Source: an uncultured Verrucomicrobia subdivision 3 bacterium (lineage in GTDB: Bacteria; Verrucomicrobiota; Verrucomicrobiia; Limisphaerales; UBA11358). From it: 60,509 nucleotides of DNA. Positions 8,460-17,735 of this stretch are shown piece after piece. Position numbers and translations under genes: made by a program. The notes under the pieces were generated by a model that was given only the letters and a program-made list of their open reading frames with translations, was not told the DNA's origin and searched no databases. Location of the stretch: assembly GCA_903875465.1 (NCBI GenBank), contig CAIQWB010000148.1, positions 1 through 60,509 on the forward strand, given 5' to 3'. How positions within the stretch are numbered: position 1 is the first letter of the stretch; the number at the start of each line of letters is the position of its first letter.

Positions 8460-11400
8460 TCGAAGGTCTCATCAACGCCTCCCTCCGGCACCGCCTGCTC
8501 GTCGTTGGTGCCACGCTGCTGCTCGCAATTTTGGGCTGGCACGCACTTTACCAAACCCCGGTGGATGCGCTGCCCGACTTGAGTGAGAATCAAGTCATTG
8601 TATTTGCCGACTGGCCCGGTCGCAGTCCCCAAGAAGTGGAGGATCAGATCACCCATCCCTTGTCCACCAGTATCCAAGGCCTGGCGGGAATGAAAACCGT
8701 CCGCGCCAGCAGCATGTTTGGTTTTGCCCTGCTCACCGCAGTGTTTGCTGACGCCATCAATCCCAACCTGGCCCGCGAGCAGGTATTGGAACGGCTGAAC
8801 ACCCTTGGCGACACCCTGCCTGCCGGGGTGACTGCCCGGCTCGGGCCGGATGCCACCGGGCTGGGTTGGGTATACCAATATTACCTTGCCGTGGATCCGG
8901 CCAGATCGCCCGGCGGCCATGGTTATGATTTGGGGGAATTGCGAACCTTGCAGGACTATGTTGTCCGCCCCGCTCTTGGTGCGGTTACCGGGGTGGCTGA
9001 GGTGGGCAGTGTGGGCGGCTTCGTGCAGCAATACCAAATTGAAGTGGATTCTCAAAAAATGCGCGCGGCGGGCGTCTCGCTGAATGAGGTTATGACGGCG
9101 GTGAGCGAGTCCAACCTCAATGTCGGCGGCCGGACGATTGAAGAAAACGGCATGGAATTTGTGGTGCGCGGCGTGGGGTTGATTCGCACGGCGGCAGATT
9201 TGGAGCAAACGGTGCTGGTGGTAAAAAACGGCGTGCCAGTCTGCCTGAAGGCAGTGGCGCGGGTGGAATTGGGCGGGGATTTCCGGCGGGGGACCCTGGA
9301 TGTCAACGGCCGCGAAGTCGTGGGGGGCACGGTGGTCATGCGGACAGGTGAAAATGCCCGCGCGGTGATCGCGCGGGTTAAGGATAAAATCGCCAGTCTG
9401 GCGGCCAGCCTGCCCCCCGGGGTCACCCTCACTCCGTTCTATGACCGCAGTGAGTTAATCAATCGCACCCTGGACACGCTCCGGCGGGCATTGGTGACGG
9501 AGATTGTCCTGGTGGCCCTGGTGCAATGGCTATTCGTGGGCCACTGGCGCAGCCTGTTGATCGTCACCCTGCCCTTGCCAGTGAGCGTCCTGATCGCCTT
9601 TTTGCTCATGCACTGGGGGGGCGTAAGTTCAAATTTAATGAGCCTGTCGGGCCTCGCAATCGCGATTGGGGTGCTCGTGGATGCCGCAATTGTGCTGGCA
9701 GAAAATGCCCTCCGCCAGTGTGCCCTGGCGGAACAACGCCAGGGTGGCCGGCTCACCGCCACCGAGCGGATCGCCACTGTGCGCATGGCCTGCCAGCAAT
9801 TGGGGCGTCCCATGGCCTTTGCGCTCATGATCATCATACTGGCCTTTGTGCCCGTGTTTGCCCTGTCGGGTCCGGAGGGCAAACTGTTTCAGCCATTAGC
9901 CTTTACCAAAACCTGCGCCATGCTCGGTTCGCTGCTGCTGGCACTGACCTTGGTGCCGGTGCTCGCCAGCTTCCTGGTGCGCGGTCCGGTGCAAACGGAG
10001 GCGGACAATCCGGTGATGCGTTGCCTGTTAAAATTATACGATCCGGTGCTGGAGTTGGGCTTGCGCCACCCCCGGGGGGTGCTCCTGATGGCCATCGGCC
10101 TGCTGGCCGTGGCCTTGTGCCTGGCGGCCCGCCTGGGTGGCGAATTCATGCCGCCATTAAACGAAGGCAGCCTGTTATACATGCCCAGTCTGGTGCCTTC
10201 CGCGTCCCTCACCGAGGTCCAGCGGGCCATGGCGTGGCAGGATCAGGTGATCCAGAGCTTTCCCGAAGTGGTCTCGGCCGTGGGCAAGCTGGGCCGGGCG
10301 GATACCGCCACGGATCCCGCCCCCACTGAAATGATCGAGACCACGATTCAGCTCAAACCCGAGCGGGAGTGGCGTCCGGGCATGAACCGGGATAAGCTGG
10401 TGGCCGACATGACGGCGGCCCTGCGCCGGTTGCCCGGCTTTGTGCCTGGCTTCCTCCAGCCGATCCAGGGGCGCATCTTGATGATTTCCACCGGCATTCG
10501 CGCGCAGTTGGGGGTGAAAATAATCGGGGATGATCTGGATAAATTAACCGCCGCCGCCCAAGCCGTGGAACGCGTCGTCCAATCGGTGCCTGGCGCCACG
10601 GGAGTCAGCCCCAGCCGCGTGGCTGGCAAACCCTGGCTGGAGGTGCGGGTCAACCGGGCGGCGCTGGTGCGTTATGGTCTGCGAGCGCAGGATGTCATGG
10701 ACGTGGTCGAGGCCGGCTTCGGTGGGCGGAACGTCAGCACAGCCATCGCCGGCCGTGTGCGATATCCGGTCCAGGTCCGGCTCCAGCGCAGTGAACGGGA
10801 AGATTTAACCCGGCTCCGCGAGGTACTGGTCACCAGCCCCGCCGGCCAGGTCATTCCCCTCGGCCAACTGGCCGATCTTGAGCGGGTGGCGGGCCCAAAT
10901 GAAATTGCCAGTGAAAATGGCCGGCTGCTCACCTATGTGCAGGCCAATGTCAGCGGCCGCCCCCTGGGCGGCTTTGTGCAGGAGGTAACCGCCCGCTTGG
11001 AAAGGGAAGTTGCACCCGCATTGGCCACCGGGGGCATGGCGCTGGAATACAGTGGGGAATATGAAAATCAATTGCACGCGGAACACTGCCTGGCCTGGAT
11101 CATTCCCGCAGTCCTTCTGGTGTGCTTTCTGCTGCTTAACGGATTGTACGGCCAGATCAGGGAAGCCGCGCTCGTGCTCCTCACCCTGCCCTTCGCCCTG
11201 AGCGGCGGCGCCCTCCTCCAATATATGATGGACCTGCCGTTCAGCGTCGCGGTCTGGGTTGGCTATTTGGTGCTGCTGGGCACCGCCATCCAAACGGCGG
11301 TGGTCATGGTGGTGTACCTCGAGGAGGCGGTGGCCCGCCAACGCCTTAAACTTGGTCCCGCCTTTGGCCCCTGGGATTTGATTAACGCCGTCAAGGCAGG

Positions 11401-11626
11401 GGCTCGCCTGCGGTTACGCCCCAAAGTCATGACCGTCGCCACCATCGTCGCCAGCCTCCTGCCCATCCTGTGGAGCCATGGAACCGGTTCGGAGATCATG
11501 CGCCCCCTCGCCGTGCCGGTGCTGGGCGGCATGCTCAGCAGCCTGCTGCACATCCTGATCATCACTCCGGTGCTGTTTGTCTGGCTGCGGTCCCGCGACC
11601 TGCCCGCCGCCCGCCCGCCCGGGTGA
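8456..11626 (+). CDS. cusA: CusA/CzcA-family heavy-metal RND efflux pump
   Basis: A 1056-aa proton-driven inner-membrane pump of the HME-RND family with two repeats of TM segments and two periplasmic loops. Family signatures include YQTPVDALPDLSENQVIV near the N terminus, AIGVLVDAAIVLAENA in TM4, and the pore-domain stretch GRADTATDPAP. The three methionines that bind Cu(I)/Ag(I) in E. coli CusA (M573, M623, M672) have counterparts in LLYMPS, TEMIETTI and ILMISTGI, so Cu(I)/Ag(I) is a better guess than Zn/Co/Cd. It is translationally coupled to cusB. The N-terminal 'IEGLINASLRHRLLVV' helix and overall length are typical. Confidence 0.92.
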   Translation: MIEGLINASLRHRLLVVGATLLLAILGWHALYQTPVDALPDLSENQVIVFADWPGRSPQEVEDQITHPLSTSIQGLAGMKTVRASSMFGFALLTAVFADAINPNLAREQVLERLNTLGDTLPAGVTARLGPDATGLGWVYQYYLAVDPARSPGGHGYDLGELRTLQDYVVRPALGAVTGVAEVGSVGGFVQQYQIEVDSQKMRAAGVSLNEVMTAVSESNLNVGGRTIEENGMEFVVRGVGLIRTAADLEQTVLVVKNGVPVCLKAVARVELGGDFRRGTLDVNGREVVGGTVVMRTGENARAVIARVKDKIASLAASLPPGVTLTPFYDRSELINRTLDTLRRALVTEIVLVALVQWLFVGHWRSLLIVTLPLPVSVLIAFLLMHWGGVSSNLMSLSGLAIAIGVLVDAAIVLAENALRQCALAEQRQGGRLTATERIATVRMACQQLGRPMAFALMIIILAFVPVFALSGPEGKLFQPLAFTKTCAMLGSLLLALTLVPVLASFLVRGPVQTEADNPVMRCLLKLYDPVLELGLRHPRGVLLMAIGLLAVALCLAARLGGEFMPPLNEGSLLYMPSLVPSASLTEVQRAMAWQDQVIQSFPEVVSAVGKLGRADTATDPAPTEMIETTIQLKPEREWRPGMNRDKLVADMTAALRRLPGFVPGFLQPIQGRILMISTGIRAQLGVKIIGDDLDKLTAAAQAVERVVQSVPGATGVSPSRVAGKPWLEVRVNRAALVRYGLRAQDVMDVVEAGFGGRNVSTAIAGRVRYPVQVRLQRSEREDLTRLREVLVTSPAGQVIPLGQLADLERVAGPNEIASENGRLLTYVQANVSGRPLGGFVQEVTARLEREVAPALATGGMALEYSGEYENQLHAEHCLAWIIPAVLLVCFLLLNGLYGQIREAALVLLTLPFALSGGALLQYMMDLPFSVAVWVGYLVLLGTAIQTAVVMVVYLEEAVARQRLKLGPAFGPWDLINAVKAGARLRLRPKVMTVATIVASLLPILWSHGTGSEIMRPLAVPVLGGMLSSLLHILIITPVLFVWLRSRDLPAARPPG

Positions 11627-11747
11627 CGTTTCCGCAACCCGGCGAAACCTGCTTTCCTTCCCCCTGCCCATACCCAGGAAACTGCAACCATTATTGTCTG
11701 TTTTTTTTATTGTATTTTTAACAACGGTTTACTATATTGTGTCCGTT

Positions 11748-12437
11748 ATGAATCGCAAACCCTGTCATATGGTGCGTTCACCGGAAGACTGGTGTGTACT
11801 GGTCTCCCCGGTCCGCACGGAGATTGTGGAAACCCTGCGACTCCTCGGGCCCTGCGGTGCCGCGGAAATCGCCAACTCACTTGGACGCCCGGCCGACTCC
11901 CTTTACAAGCATATCGAACTCTTGCAAAAAGCTGGCTTTGTCGCCGAGGCCGGCTTCCGGAAGGGCGAACGAAACGTCGAGCAATTGTTCGACGTGGTGG
12001 CGGAGGACTTTTTGATCGATTTTTCGGATGCCACCGGCGTGGCCGAAAGCAAAGCGATCGTCACCACCGTCAACTCATTTTCCAAAGCCATGGTTCGCGC
12101 CGTCCGCGATTCCGCCCGGGCGCGTCAGTTGGAGCTGCAACCGGAGCACCGGAATTTGTCCATCAATTATGAATTGAGCTGGCTGACACCGGAAGCATTC
12201 CAGGAATTGCGCGGATTGGTTCGCCGCGTCAAACAACTCATGGATGAAGGCAAGAAACGACGCGAAGGGCGGCTCTACTTGAGCCTGGTCGTGGCCACCC
12301 CGGTGACCCGCAAGCGCGGCGCCGGTGAGCGTCGGCGCCAACCCAAGGCCCCGACCAGTAAGCCCCCTGCCAAGCCGTCCCGGAAATTTTCCAAAACCAA
12401 ACCTCAAAAAACCCAGGATTCCAATGAAAAAAATTAG
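11748..12437 (+). CDS. Winged-helix (ArsR-like) transcriptional regulator with basic C-terminal tail
   Basis: A 229-aa protein starting at the ATG at 11748; the frame is open further upstream, but that part is not protein-like. Residues about 15-75 form a winged helix-turn-helix: VRTEIVETLRLLGPCGAAE, IANSLGRPADSLYKHIELL, KAGFVAEAG. The middle is helical and of unknown role. The last ~45 residues are rich in Lys, Arg, Pro and Ser, possibly a nonspecific DNA-binding tail. It lies 121 bp after cusA, across an AT-rich gap (11691-11747) that could hold its own promoter, and its last 14 bp overlap the start of the subtilase gene. It may control the protease, itself or the copper genes; the sequence does not decide. 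Confidence 0.75.
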   Translation: MNRKPCHMVRSPEDWCVLVSPVRTEIVETLRLLGPCGAAEIANSLGRPADSLYKHIELLQKAGFVAEAGFRKGERNVEQLFDVVAEDFLIDFSDATGVAESKAIVTTVNSFSKAMVRAVRDSARARQLELQPEHRNLSINYELSWLTPEAFQELRGLVRRVKQLMDEGKKRREGRLYLSLVVATPVTRKRGAGERRRQPKAPTSKPPAKPSRKFSKTKPQKTQDSNEKN

Positions 12438-14325
12438 CTGCCTGCTGCTGGCCCTGTCATGGTCGATGGCTTTGTTTTTAACCCAGAACCAGGCCTTCGC
12501 AGATTCACGCATCCCAGTAAAAACTGCCGATGACCTGCCCCGGCACACCTATAAGATACCCGGCAAGTCATTGGACCTGCTCAAGGACGAAGCCGCGTTC
12601 TATGCGTTGCTGGAACAAGGCATTGTCGATGCCCAAAGCGACCTGCAAAAATATCAGATTGAGGATCCCTCCACCCTCCGGGGTTACTACGACTTCTTGC
12701 AAATTTCCTATCTGGTCAAAGGGGATTTGAAAACCTCCCTGGAGTACTCCGACAAATCGACCGCGCTCCAAACCAAAGAGGCGGAAAAACTCATGGGCGG
12801 GGTCAACCTGCGCGCCCGGATCGAGGCCCTCAAGACGGCCGGCAGCGTGAGCGATCCCCGGTTTGACGCGGCCTTCAAAGCCGCGCTGCACAAAAGCGTG
12901 GCCCAGCTCCCCTACGAACCCATTAAGGACCGGCTGGTGGGCTTGCGGGGCCAGGCCAGCATGCTGAACCGCACCTTGGTCGAAGATTCCCTCTCCACCC
13001 AAATGGACCCCATTATTGCGGCGAACCATGGCTCCGTGCCCACGGAGGTCCTGGCGGCGCTGATCAACACCAAATTCGTGCTGGATTACGGGCTCCATGC
13101 GCTGCCCTTGATGGCCGAGGTCTACGGCGAGATTATCGATTCGCATGCCAGCGCTCCCGAATCAGTCGATTTATGGAAGCCGCGACTGGTCAACTTGAAG
13201 AGCTACATGAAAGGCACCCCGGTGGTTGTCGGTATCTGGGATTCAGGCGTGGACACCAGCCTGTACCCGCGGCAATTGTGGACCAACCCCGCCGAGGAAG
13301 CCAATGGCAAGGATGAGGATGGCAACGGGTTCGTTGACGACATTCATGGCATCGCTTACGGCGAAGATCACCGTCCCACCGCCGGACCGCTCTCCTCACT
13401 CGCCGGTTTGAAAGGTGAAAAGGACCAGTTGGTCGGCTTCATCATTGCCTCGCAAGATATGCAGGCCGGGATTCAGAACGAAGGGGTGACCGCCTTCCAA
13501 AACTACGTCAAAAATCTCAAAGGTGACCGGCTCAAGGATTTTAATGACGACCTGTCGCTGCTGGGCAGCTATGTGCACGGCACCCATGTTGCCGGCGTCG
13601 CCGTGGCCGGGAATCCCTTCGCACGCATTCTTCATGTCACCGAAAACTGGCCATACAAGGCCATCCCCGATGCGGCCCCTACTATCGAAGACGGGGCGCG
13701 CTGGGGTGCGACCACCCAACAATCGGTGGACTATATGAAAAAAGCCAGCGTGCGCGTCGTCAACATGAGCTGGCGCGTGGGCCGCTCCGCCTTTGAAAGC
13801 ATGCTCGAGGCCAAGGGCGTGGGGGCCACCCCAGCTGAACGCGCGGAGCTGTCCCGCAAAATCTTCGCCGGATTGCACGACGGCCTGGAAGCGGCGATTC
13901 GCAGCGCGCCAGACGTTCTCTTCGTCGCGGGTTCGGGGAATGAGGATAATGATGTGGACTTTGCCGAGTACGTCCCGGCCGGCCTGCGCCTGCCCAACCT
14001 CATTACTGTCGGTGCCATCGACGACCAGGACAAATTCACCTCCTTCACGACCACTGGTAAGAACGTCGAACTCTATGCCAACGGCTACCGCATTGAGAGC
14101 TTCATCCCCGGTGGCCAGAAAGTGAAACTCTCCGGCACCTCCATGGCTTCCCCCCAGGTGGTTAACCTGGCTGCCAAAATTCTCGCCTTAAAACCGGAAT
14201 TGAAACCTGCTGCGGTGATTGAACTCATCCGCAAAAATACCGACCCGGTGCCCGGCCAACCCGGCCGGTTCATCATAAATCCCAAGCGCACCATCGAGTC
14301 CCTGGGTGCCGCTGCCCAACTCTAA
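12424..14325 (+). CDS. Secreted subtilisin-like serine protease (S8 family)
   Basis: A 633-aa protease beginning with a signal peptide (ending NQAFA-DS). Residues about 30-260 form a helical N-terminal region with one TPR-like stretch (LQISYLVKGDLKTSLEYSDKS). The catalytic triad is D273 (VVGIWDSGVD), H385 (HGTHVAG) and S573 (SGTSMASP), with the oxyanion Asn in GSGNEDN. The distance of 112 residues from Asp to His is far longer than in subtilisin (about 32), so there is an insertion, part of it acidic and possibly calcium-binding (GKDEDGNGFVDD). The start codon lies inside the regulator gene, suggesting translational coupling. It acts outside the cytoplasm; the target is unknown. Confidence 0.9.
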   Translation: MKKISCLLLALSWSMALFLTQNQAFADSRIPVKTADDLPRHTYKIPGKSLDLLKDEAAFYALLEQGIVDAQSDLQKYQIEDPSTLRGYYDFLQISYLVKGDLKTSLEYSDKSTALQTKEAEKLMGGVNLRARIEALKTAGSVSDPRFDAAFKAALHKSVAQLPYEPIKDRLVGLRGQASMLNRTLVEDSLSTQMDPIIAANHGSVPTEVLAALINTKFVLDYGLHALPLMAEVYGEIIDSHASAPESVDLWKPRLVNLKSYMKGTPVVVGIWDSGVDTSLYPRQLWTNPAEEANGKDEDGNGFVDDIHGIAYGEDHRPTAGPLSSLAGLKGEKDQLVGFIIASQDMQAGIQNEGVTAFQNYVKNLKGDRLKDFNDDLSLLGSYVHGTHVAGVAVAGNPFARILHVTENWPYKAIPDAAPTIEDGARWGATTQQSVDYMKKASVRVVNMSWRVGRSAFESMLEAKGVGATPAERAELSRKIFAGLHDGLEAAIRSAPDVLFVAGSGNEDNDVDFAEYVPAGLRLPNLITVGAIDDQDKFTSFTTTGKNVELYANGYRIESFIPGGQKVKLSGTSMASPQVVNLAAKILALKPELKPAAVIELIRKNTDPVPGQPGRFIINPKRTIESLGAAAQL

Positions 14326-14349
14326 AAGGACACAAGTTCGGTTCGTCAA

Positions 14350-14380
14350 AGAGCGTCAACCACCACCCGGTTGACGCTCT
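14350..14380 (+). terminator. Perfect 12-bp hairpin after the subtilase gene
   Basis: The arms AGAGCGTCAACC (14350-14361) and GGTTGACGCTCT (14369-14380) are perfectly complementary around a 7-nt loop, 24 bp after the protease stop. There is no T-run after it on either strand, so it is not a classical intrinsic terminator. It could stabilise the 3' end of the mRNA, act with Rho, or be a protein-binding palindrome between the convergent protease and GH106 genes. Confidence 0.5.
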
Positions 14381-14573
14381 CCAGCGCAAACTGACCGTGG
14401 TTACTGCTCACAGTTCAACTCCGCCGATTCGCGATTGCCAGCGGGTGTGCACGATGTTTTGGGCCACTAGTGTCCTGCCAGTGTGTTGGCTTTGAAACTC
14501 AGGTCCAACGAGCTGGGAAATCATCCTCGCAGGTTGGCCGCCTGAATGGACGCCATACGCTGCGCCAACTTGG

Positions 14574-17438
14574 TTAGGGCACCTGAATCGTTTGCTGCAA
14601 CGTCACCGGCCCCAGCAACCCCGCCGGCTCCAGCGGCGTCTTCGCGGTCAGTTTCTTGATATTGGTGCGCGTCAGTCGCTGATCTGCCGGCCGGCTGGCA
14701 TCCCCAATCATGCGGTTGGGCCAGAAGTTTACCACCTCAACTTGCAATTGGTTGGCTCCGGCTTTGACCGCATCAGTCACGTCCACGCGCCACGGCGGGC
14801 ACCAGACAATGCCGCAGGAACGGCCGTTGACCTTCACCTCCGCCAGTTCGTGCACCCTCCCCAAATCAAGATAGAGTCGCGCCGGGGCGAAGGGGGTGGC
14901 GGGGAGGTCAAAGGATTTTTCATAAACGCCGGTGCCGGAATAATGTTTGATTCCCGGCTCCGACCGCGTGGGCCAGCTCACCAGTTCATCAAACTGAACC
15001 GCTGCCGGACCACCCCATTTAGGATCGAAATGCACCGTCCAGGGGCCGGTCAGAGTTTGCTGGGCTTGTCGGTCCGGTTGGTTGTGGCGAGCCACGGCGG
15101 GATGCCCGGATGCCGGGGAACGAAAGACCACCAGCAAAGAGCCATACGGCGCCAACTGAATCGGCACCAACGTACGTCCATCCAGCTCCGTATAGGCCTC
15201 GGCAAACCGGTGTTCGCCCGTCACCGCATTCCACAACTCGGGGGCTTTGCCCGCTACCCGAAAAGCCACCGTCGTATCCACCATGTAATTGGTATGATTG
15301 GCGACGAAATAAATCTCCGTGTCCCCGCTTGTGCGATGGAGATAGTCCAGGGAAAAGCCATCCGCGCCCATGAATTCGCAATCCGTACGCACCCCGTCTG
15401 CCAGCAGCACTTCCCGCGCGGTTTTCCCAGCGATCACCCGCCCCGGCCCAACCTGGTTACCCCACAATTGATCTGCGAGTTGTTTCACCTGTGCATCGTT
15501 GGTGGTAAAGTCCTCCAATGTTTCAGCCTGCCGTGGCTTGGGGCCAATGACCGTGGCCCCGGCGGCCACGAGTTCCTGAAGCTTTTTCAAAGCCGGCAAG
15601 GAAATCACTTCGCGATTCGGCAGCACCAAGAGCCGGTAATTGATCCCATCCGGGAGATAAATCCGGCCGTCCCGTGCACTCGCCCGCTCGATGAGCGCCT
15701 CTTCGGTGATGACGTCATAGTCGTAGCCCGGCAGGATATGCACTGGGTCGGTGTGCTTGTGCTGCGCGAAGTTGGGCACGTGGTCACCATAATAAAACAG
15801 CACATCGGCCGCGAAGTGGCCCTGCTGCATCATGAATTGGTTGCGGTCAATATAGCTGAAGAATGGCGCAGATTTGTCCCACCACGTCACCTTGGGATTC
15901 AAGTGCGTGCCCGCAAAGTATTGCTGGCCCGGGATGCCCGTCTCTTCCGGCGAACACACAAACGCGTGCCAGACTAATACATTCAAGCCCTCGCAAATCG
16001 CCTTGTCAAAGGCCGGCTTGAGGTTGTCCCAAATCTTCTCCTGCCAGTTGGGTCCAATGGTGGTGAAACCCTCGGCAAATACCAGCGGATGACCATAGGT
16101 GTGCGCCGCACTGGCGGGTTGTTTGACAAAGAAACGGTTGAAATCACCAATCCGATGTTGCCAGGACCAGGCCCAAAACTCACTCATTGGCGCATCGTCC
16201 CAGCCCAGGCACCGCTGGGCATCAATCGGCACCGCATGCGGACCGCCCGATTCCGGATGAATCTGAATCCCATATTTGTGGGCATTGTCCCGGAACAACC
16301 GGTAATGACCATCAATCGCCAGGTCACCGAGGGTTTTACGGTAATCGAACAGGAAACGGTCGCTTTCCGCCCGGGAATTCACGATCCGTCCCGCCAGCAC
16401 CGGCAGCCAGGGCAGCAGGTCATAGTGATGCCGCTCAAGGAATTCCGCACGCAGCGTGGGCGTCCAGTTGGCCAGCTCAATTTCCCAACTGTCCGTGTGC
16501 AAATATTTCAACGTTTTACCAGCCAGTGGACCGGCATCCACGATCAGGGGCTGGACGATTTTATCCCAGTAATGTTGAAACGCCGTGGCGCTGTAAACAT
16601 CAATGGCAAAGCCGCCCCACCCCTCACTGCTCGTGGAGACATAGGCGTGATCGCCAATGGTGTAACCAAACCGGAAGACCTGCCAGTCACCGGCCGGCGC
16701 GTTCCAGCGCAACTGGCCATCCGCGCCAAGCTGACTGGTCACATCCACCACTTCGGCGGCTTGCGCATCCGCCTCACCGGCTGCGGCGGGTAATTCCTCA
16801 AACAACGCCGAGGAATCCGGGGTGGAGAATGGCATTAACGATGCCTGCAACGCCTTTTGGCGCCAGTTTTTTAAGGGCGGATGAATCGTCGCATTCGGTT
16901 TAAGCTGGTAGGCCACCACCGCGACATCGCGGTAGAAAGCTTCGCGCGTGGCTGGTTGTTCCAAGGTAACGGCCAGTACCTTACCGCCAGTGACCCGCGT
17001 CTCTGACCACACATATTTTTTGGCGGCATCCTCCTTCGTCACCACCGGACCGCCCAAATTCCAACCACTTTGAATGTTGAGGCTGATTTCCATCCCGAGT
17101 CGGTCCGCCTCCGTCAGTGCAAATTTGTAGAACTCCCGCCATTCCGGTGTAAAAAAGGTCGGGCCATGCGGCACCTTGCCATTTCCCTCCTGTTCGGCCC
17201 CCCCGGCGTCCACCAGCACGGCACCGGCAAAACCCTTAAGCTTCATTTGCTCCAGGTCACGTGTGATTGAAGCTCGGGTGACATTCCCATTCAACCACCA
17301 CCAATAAGCCCGCAACCGCGCCTCCGTCGGCGGGTTATTCCACCCTTCCTCCAGCGTGGGTGCCGCAGTGGTGGTGCCCGTGGCTGGCCCCATCCAGAGC
17401 AAAACCAACCAAACCATTAAAATACTACGTTTATGCAT
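14574..17438 (-). CDS. Secreted glycoside hydrolase, GH106 alpha-L-rhamnosidase-like
   Basis: A 954-aa exported enzyme; the ATG at 17438 puts a signal peptide (ILMVWLVLLWMGPATG) at the start. It begins with the GH106 pattern NPPTEARLRAYWWWLNGNVT and DLEQMKLKGFAGAVLVD. A TIM-barrel core follows (LKYLHTDSWE, KYGIQIHPESGG, PLVFAEGFTTIGPNW), where the conserved acidic residues of the family lie, then C-terminal beta-sandwich domains with a galactose-binding-like fold (GVYEKSFDLPATP, WRVDVTDAVKAGANQLQVEV). It would remove rhamnose from rhamnogalacturonan or similar glycans, which fits the pectin genes at 25-30 kb. It stands alone, divergent from kdsB with 297 bp between the starts. Confidence 0.82.
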   Translation of the reverse strand: MHKRSILMVWLVLLWMGPATGTTTAAPTLEEGWNNPPTEARLRAYWWWLNGNVTRASITRDLEQMKLKGFAGAVLVDAGGAEQEGNGKVPHGPTFFTPEWREFYKFALTEADRLGMEISLNIQSGWNLGGPVVTKEDAAKKYVWSETRVTGGKVLAVTLEQPATREAFYRDVAVVAYQLKPNATIHPPLKNWRQKALQASLMPFSTPDSSALFEELPAAAGEADAQAAEVVDVTSQLGADGQLRWNAPAGDWQVFRFGYTIGDHAYVSTSSEGWGGFAIDVYSATAFQHYWDKIVQPLIVDAGPLAGKTLKYLHTDSWEIELANWTPTLRAEFLERHHYDLLPWLPVLAGRIVNSRAESDRFLFDYRKTLGDLAIDGHYRLFRDNAHKYGIQIHPESGGPHAVPIDAQRCLGWDDAPMSEFWAWSWQHRIGDFNRFFVKQPASAAHTYGHPLVFAEGFTTIGPNWQEKIWDNLKPAFDKAICEGLNVLVWHAFVCSPEETGIPGQQYFAGTHLNPKVTWWDKSAPFFSYIDRNQFMMQQGHFAADVLFYYGDHVPNFAQHKHTDPVHILPGYDYDVITEEALIERASARDGRIYLPDGINYRLLVLPNREVISLPALKKLQELVAAGATVIGPKPRQAETLEDFTTNDAQVKQLADQLWGNQVGPGRVIAGKTAREVLLADGVRTDCEFMGADGFSLDYLHRTSGDTEIYFVANHTNYMVDTTVAFRVAGKAPELWNAVTGEHRFAEAYTELDGRTLVPIQLAPYGSLLVVFRSPASGHPAVARHNQPDRQAQQTLTGPWTVHFDPKWGGPAAVQFDELVSWPTRSEPGIKHYSGTGVYEKSFDLPATPFAPARLYLDLGRVHELAEVKVNGRSCGIVWCPPWRVDVTDAVKAGANQLQVEVVNFWPNRMIGDASRPADQRLTRTNIKKLTAKTPLEPAGLLGPVTLQQTIQVP

Positions 17439-17735
17439 AAAACAATCCGTAAGAAAAATGAGACACCACATGAAAGAAGAAAACTCCGATCTTGGCAAAG
17501 GCTTAATTGGGTGATGGTATTTCTTTTTACCAAAATGCGGAGGCCGCACCTTCCTGCCGCTGCCCCCGCTTGCCGGTAAAACCGAGCGCCACTATTCAAA
17601 AATCGAAACTTTAACCAACCGCTGAAAGCATCCCCTGAAAGTGAAATAACTTTCCCCTTGCAATCGAACTACGATTTTCCGTGTGTTTCCACCATTTTAT
17701 GGCTAATAATCCCCGTTTGACCTTGCATTCATAAA

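Noticed and set aside
14592-15977. 461-codon open frame opposite the GH106 gene
   Set aside because: Same reason; no start context and no protein family, while the minus strand is a full glycosidase.
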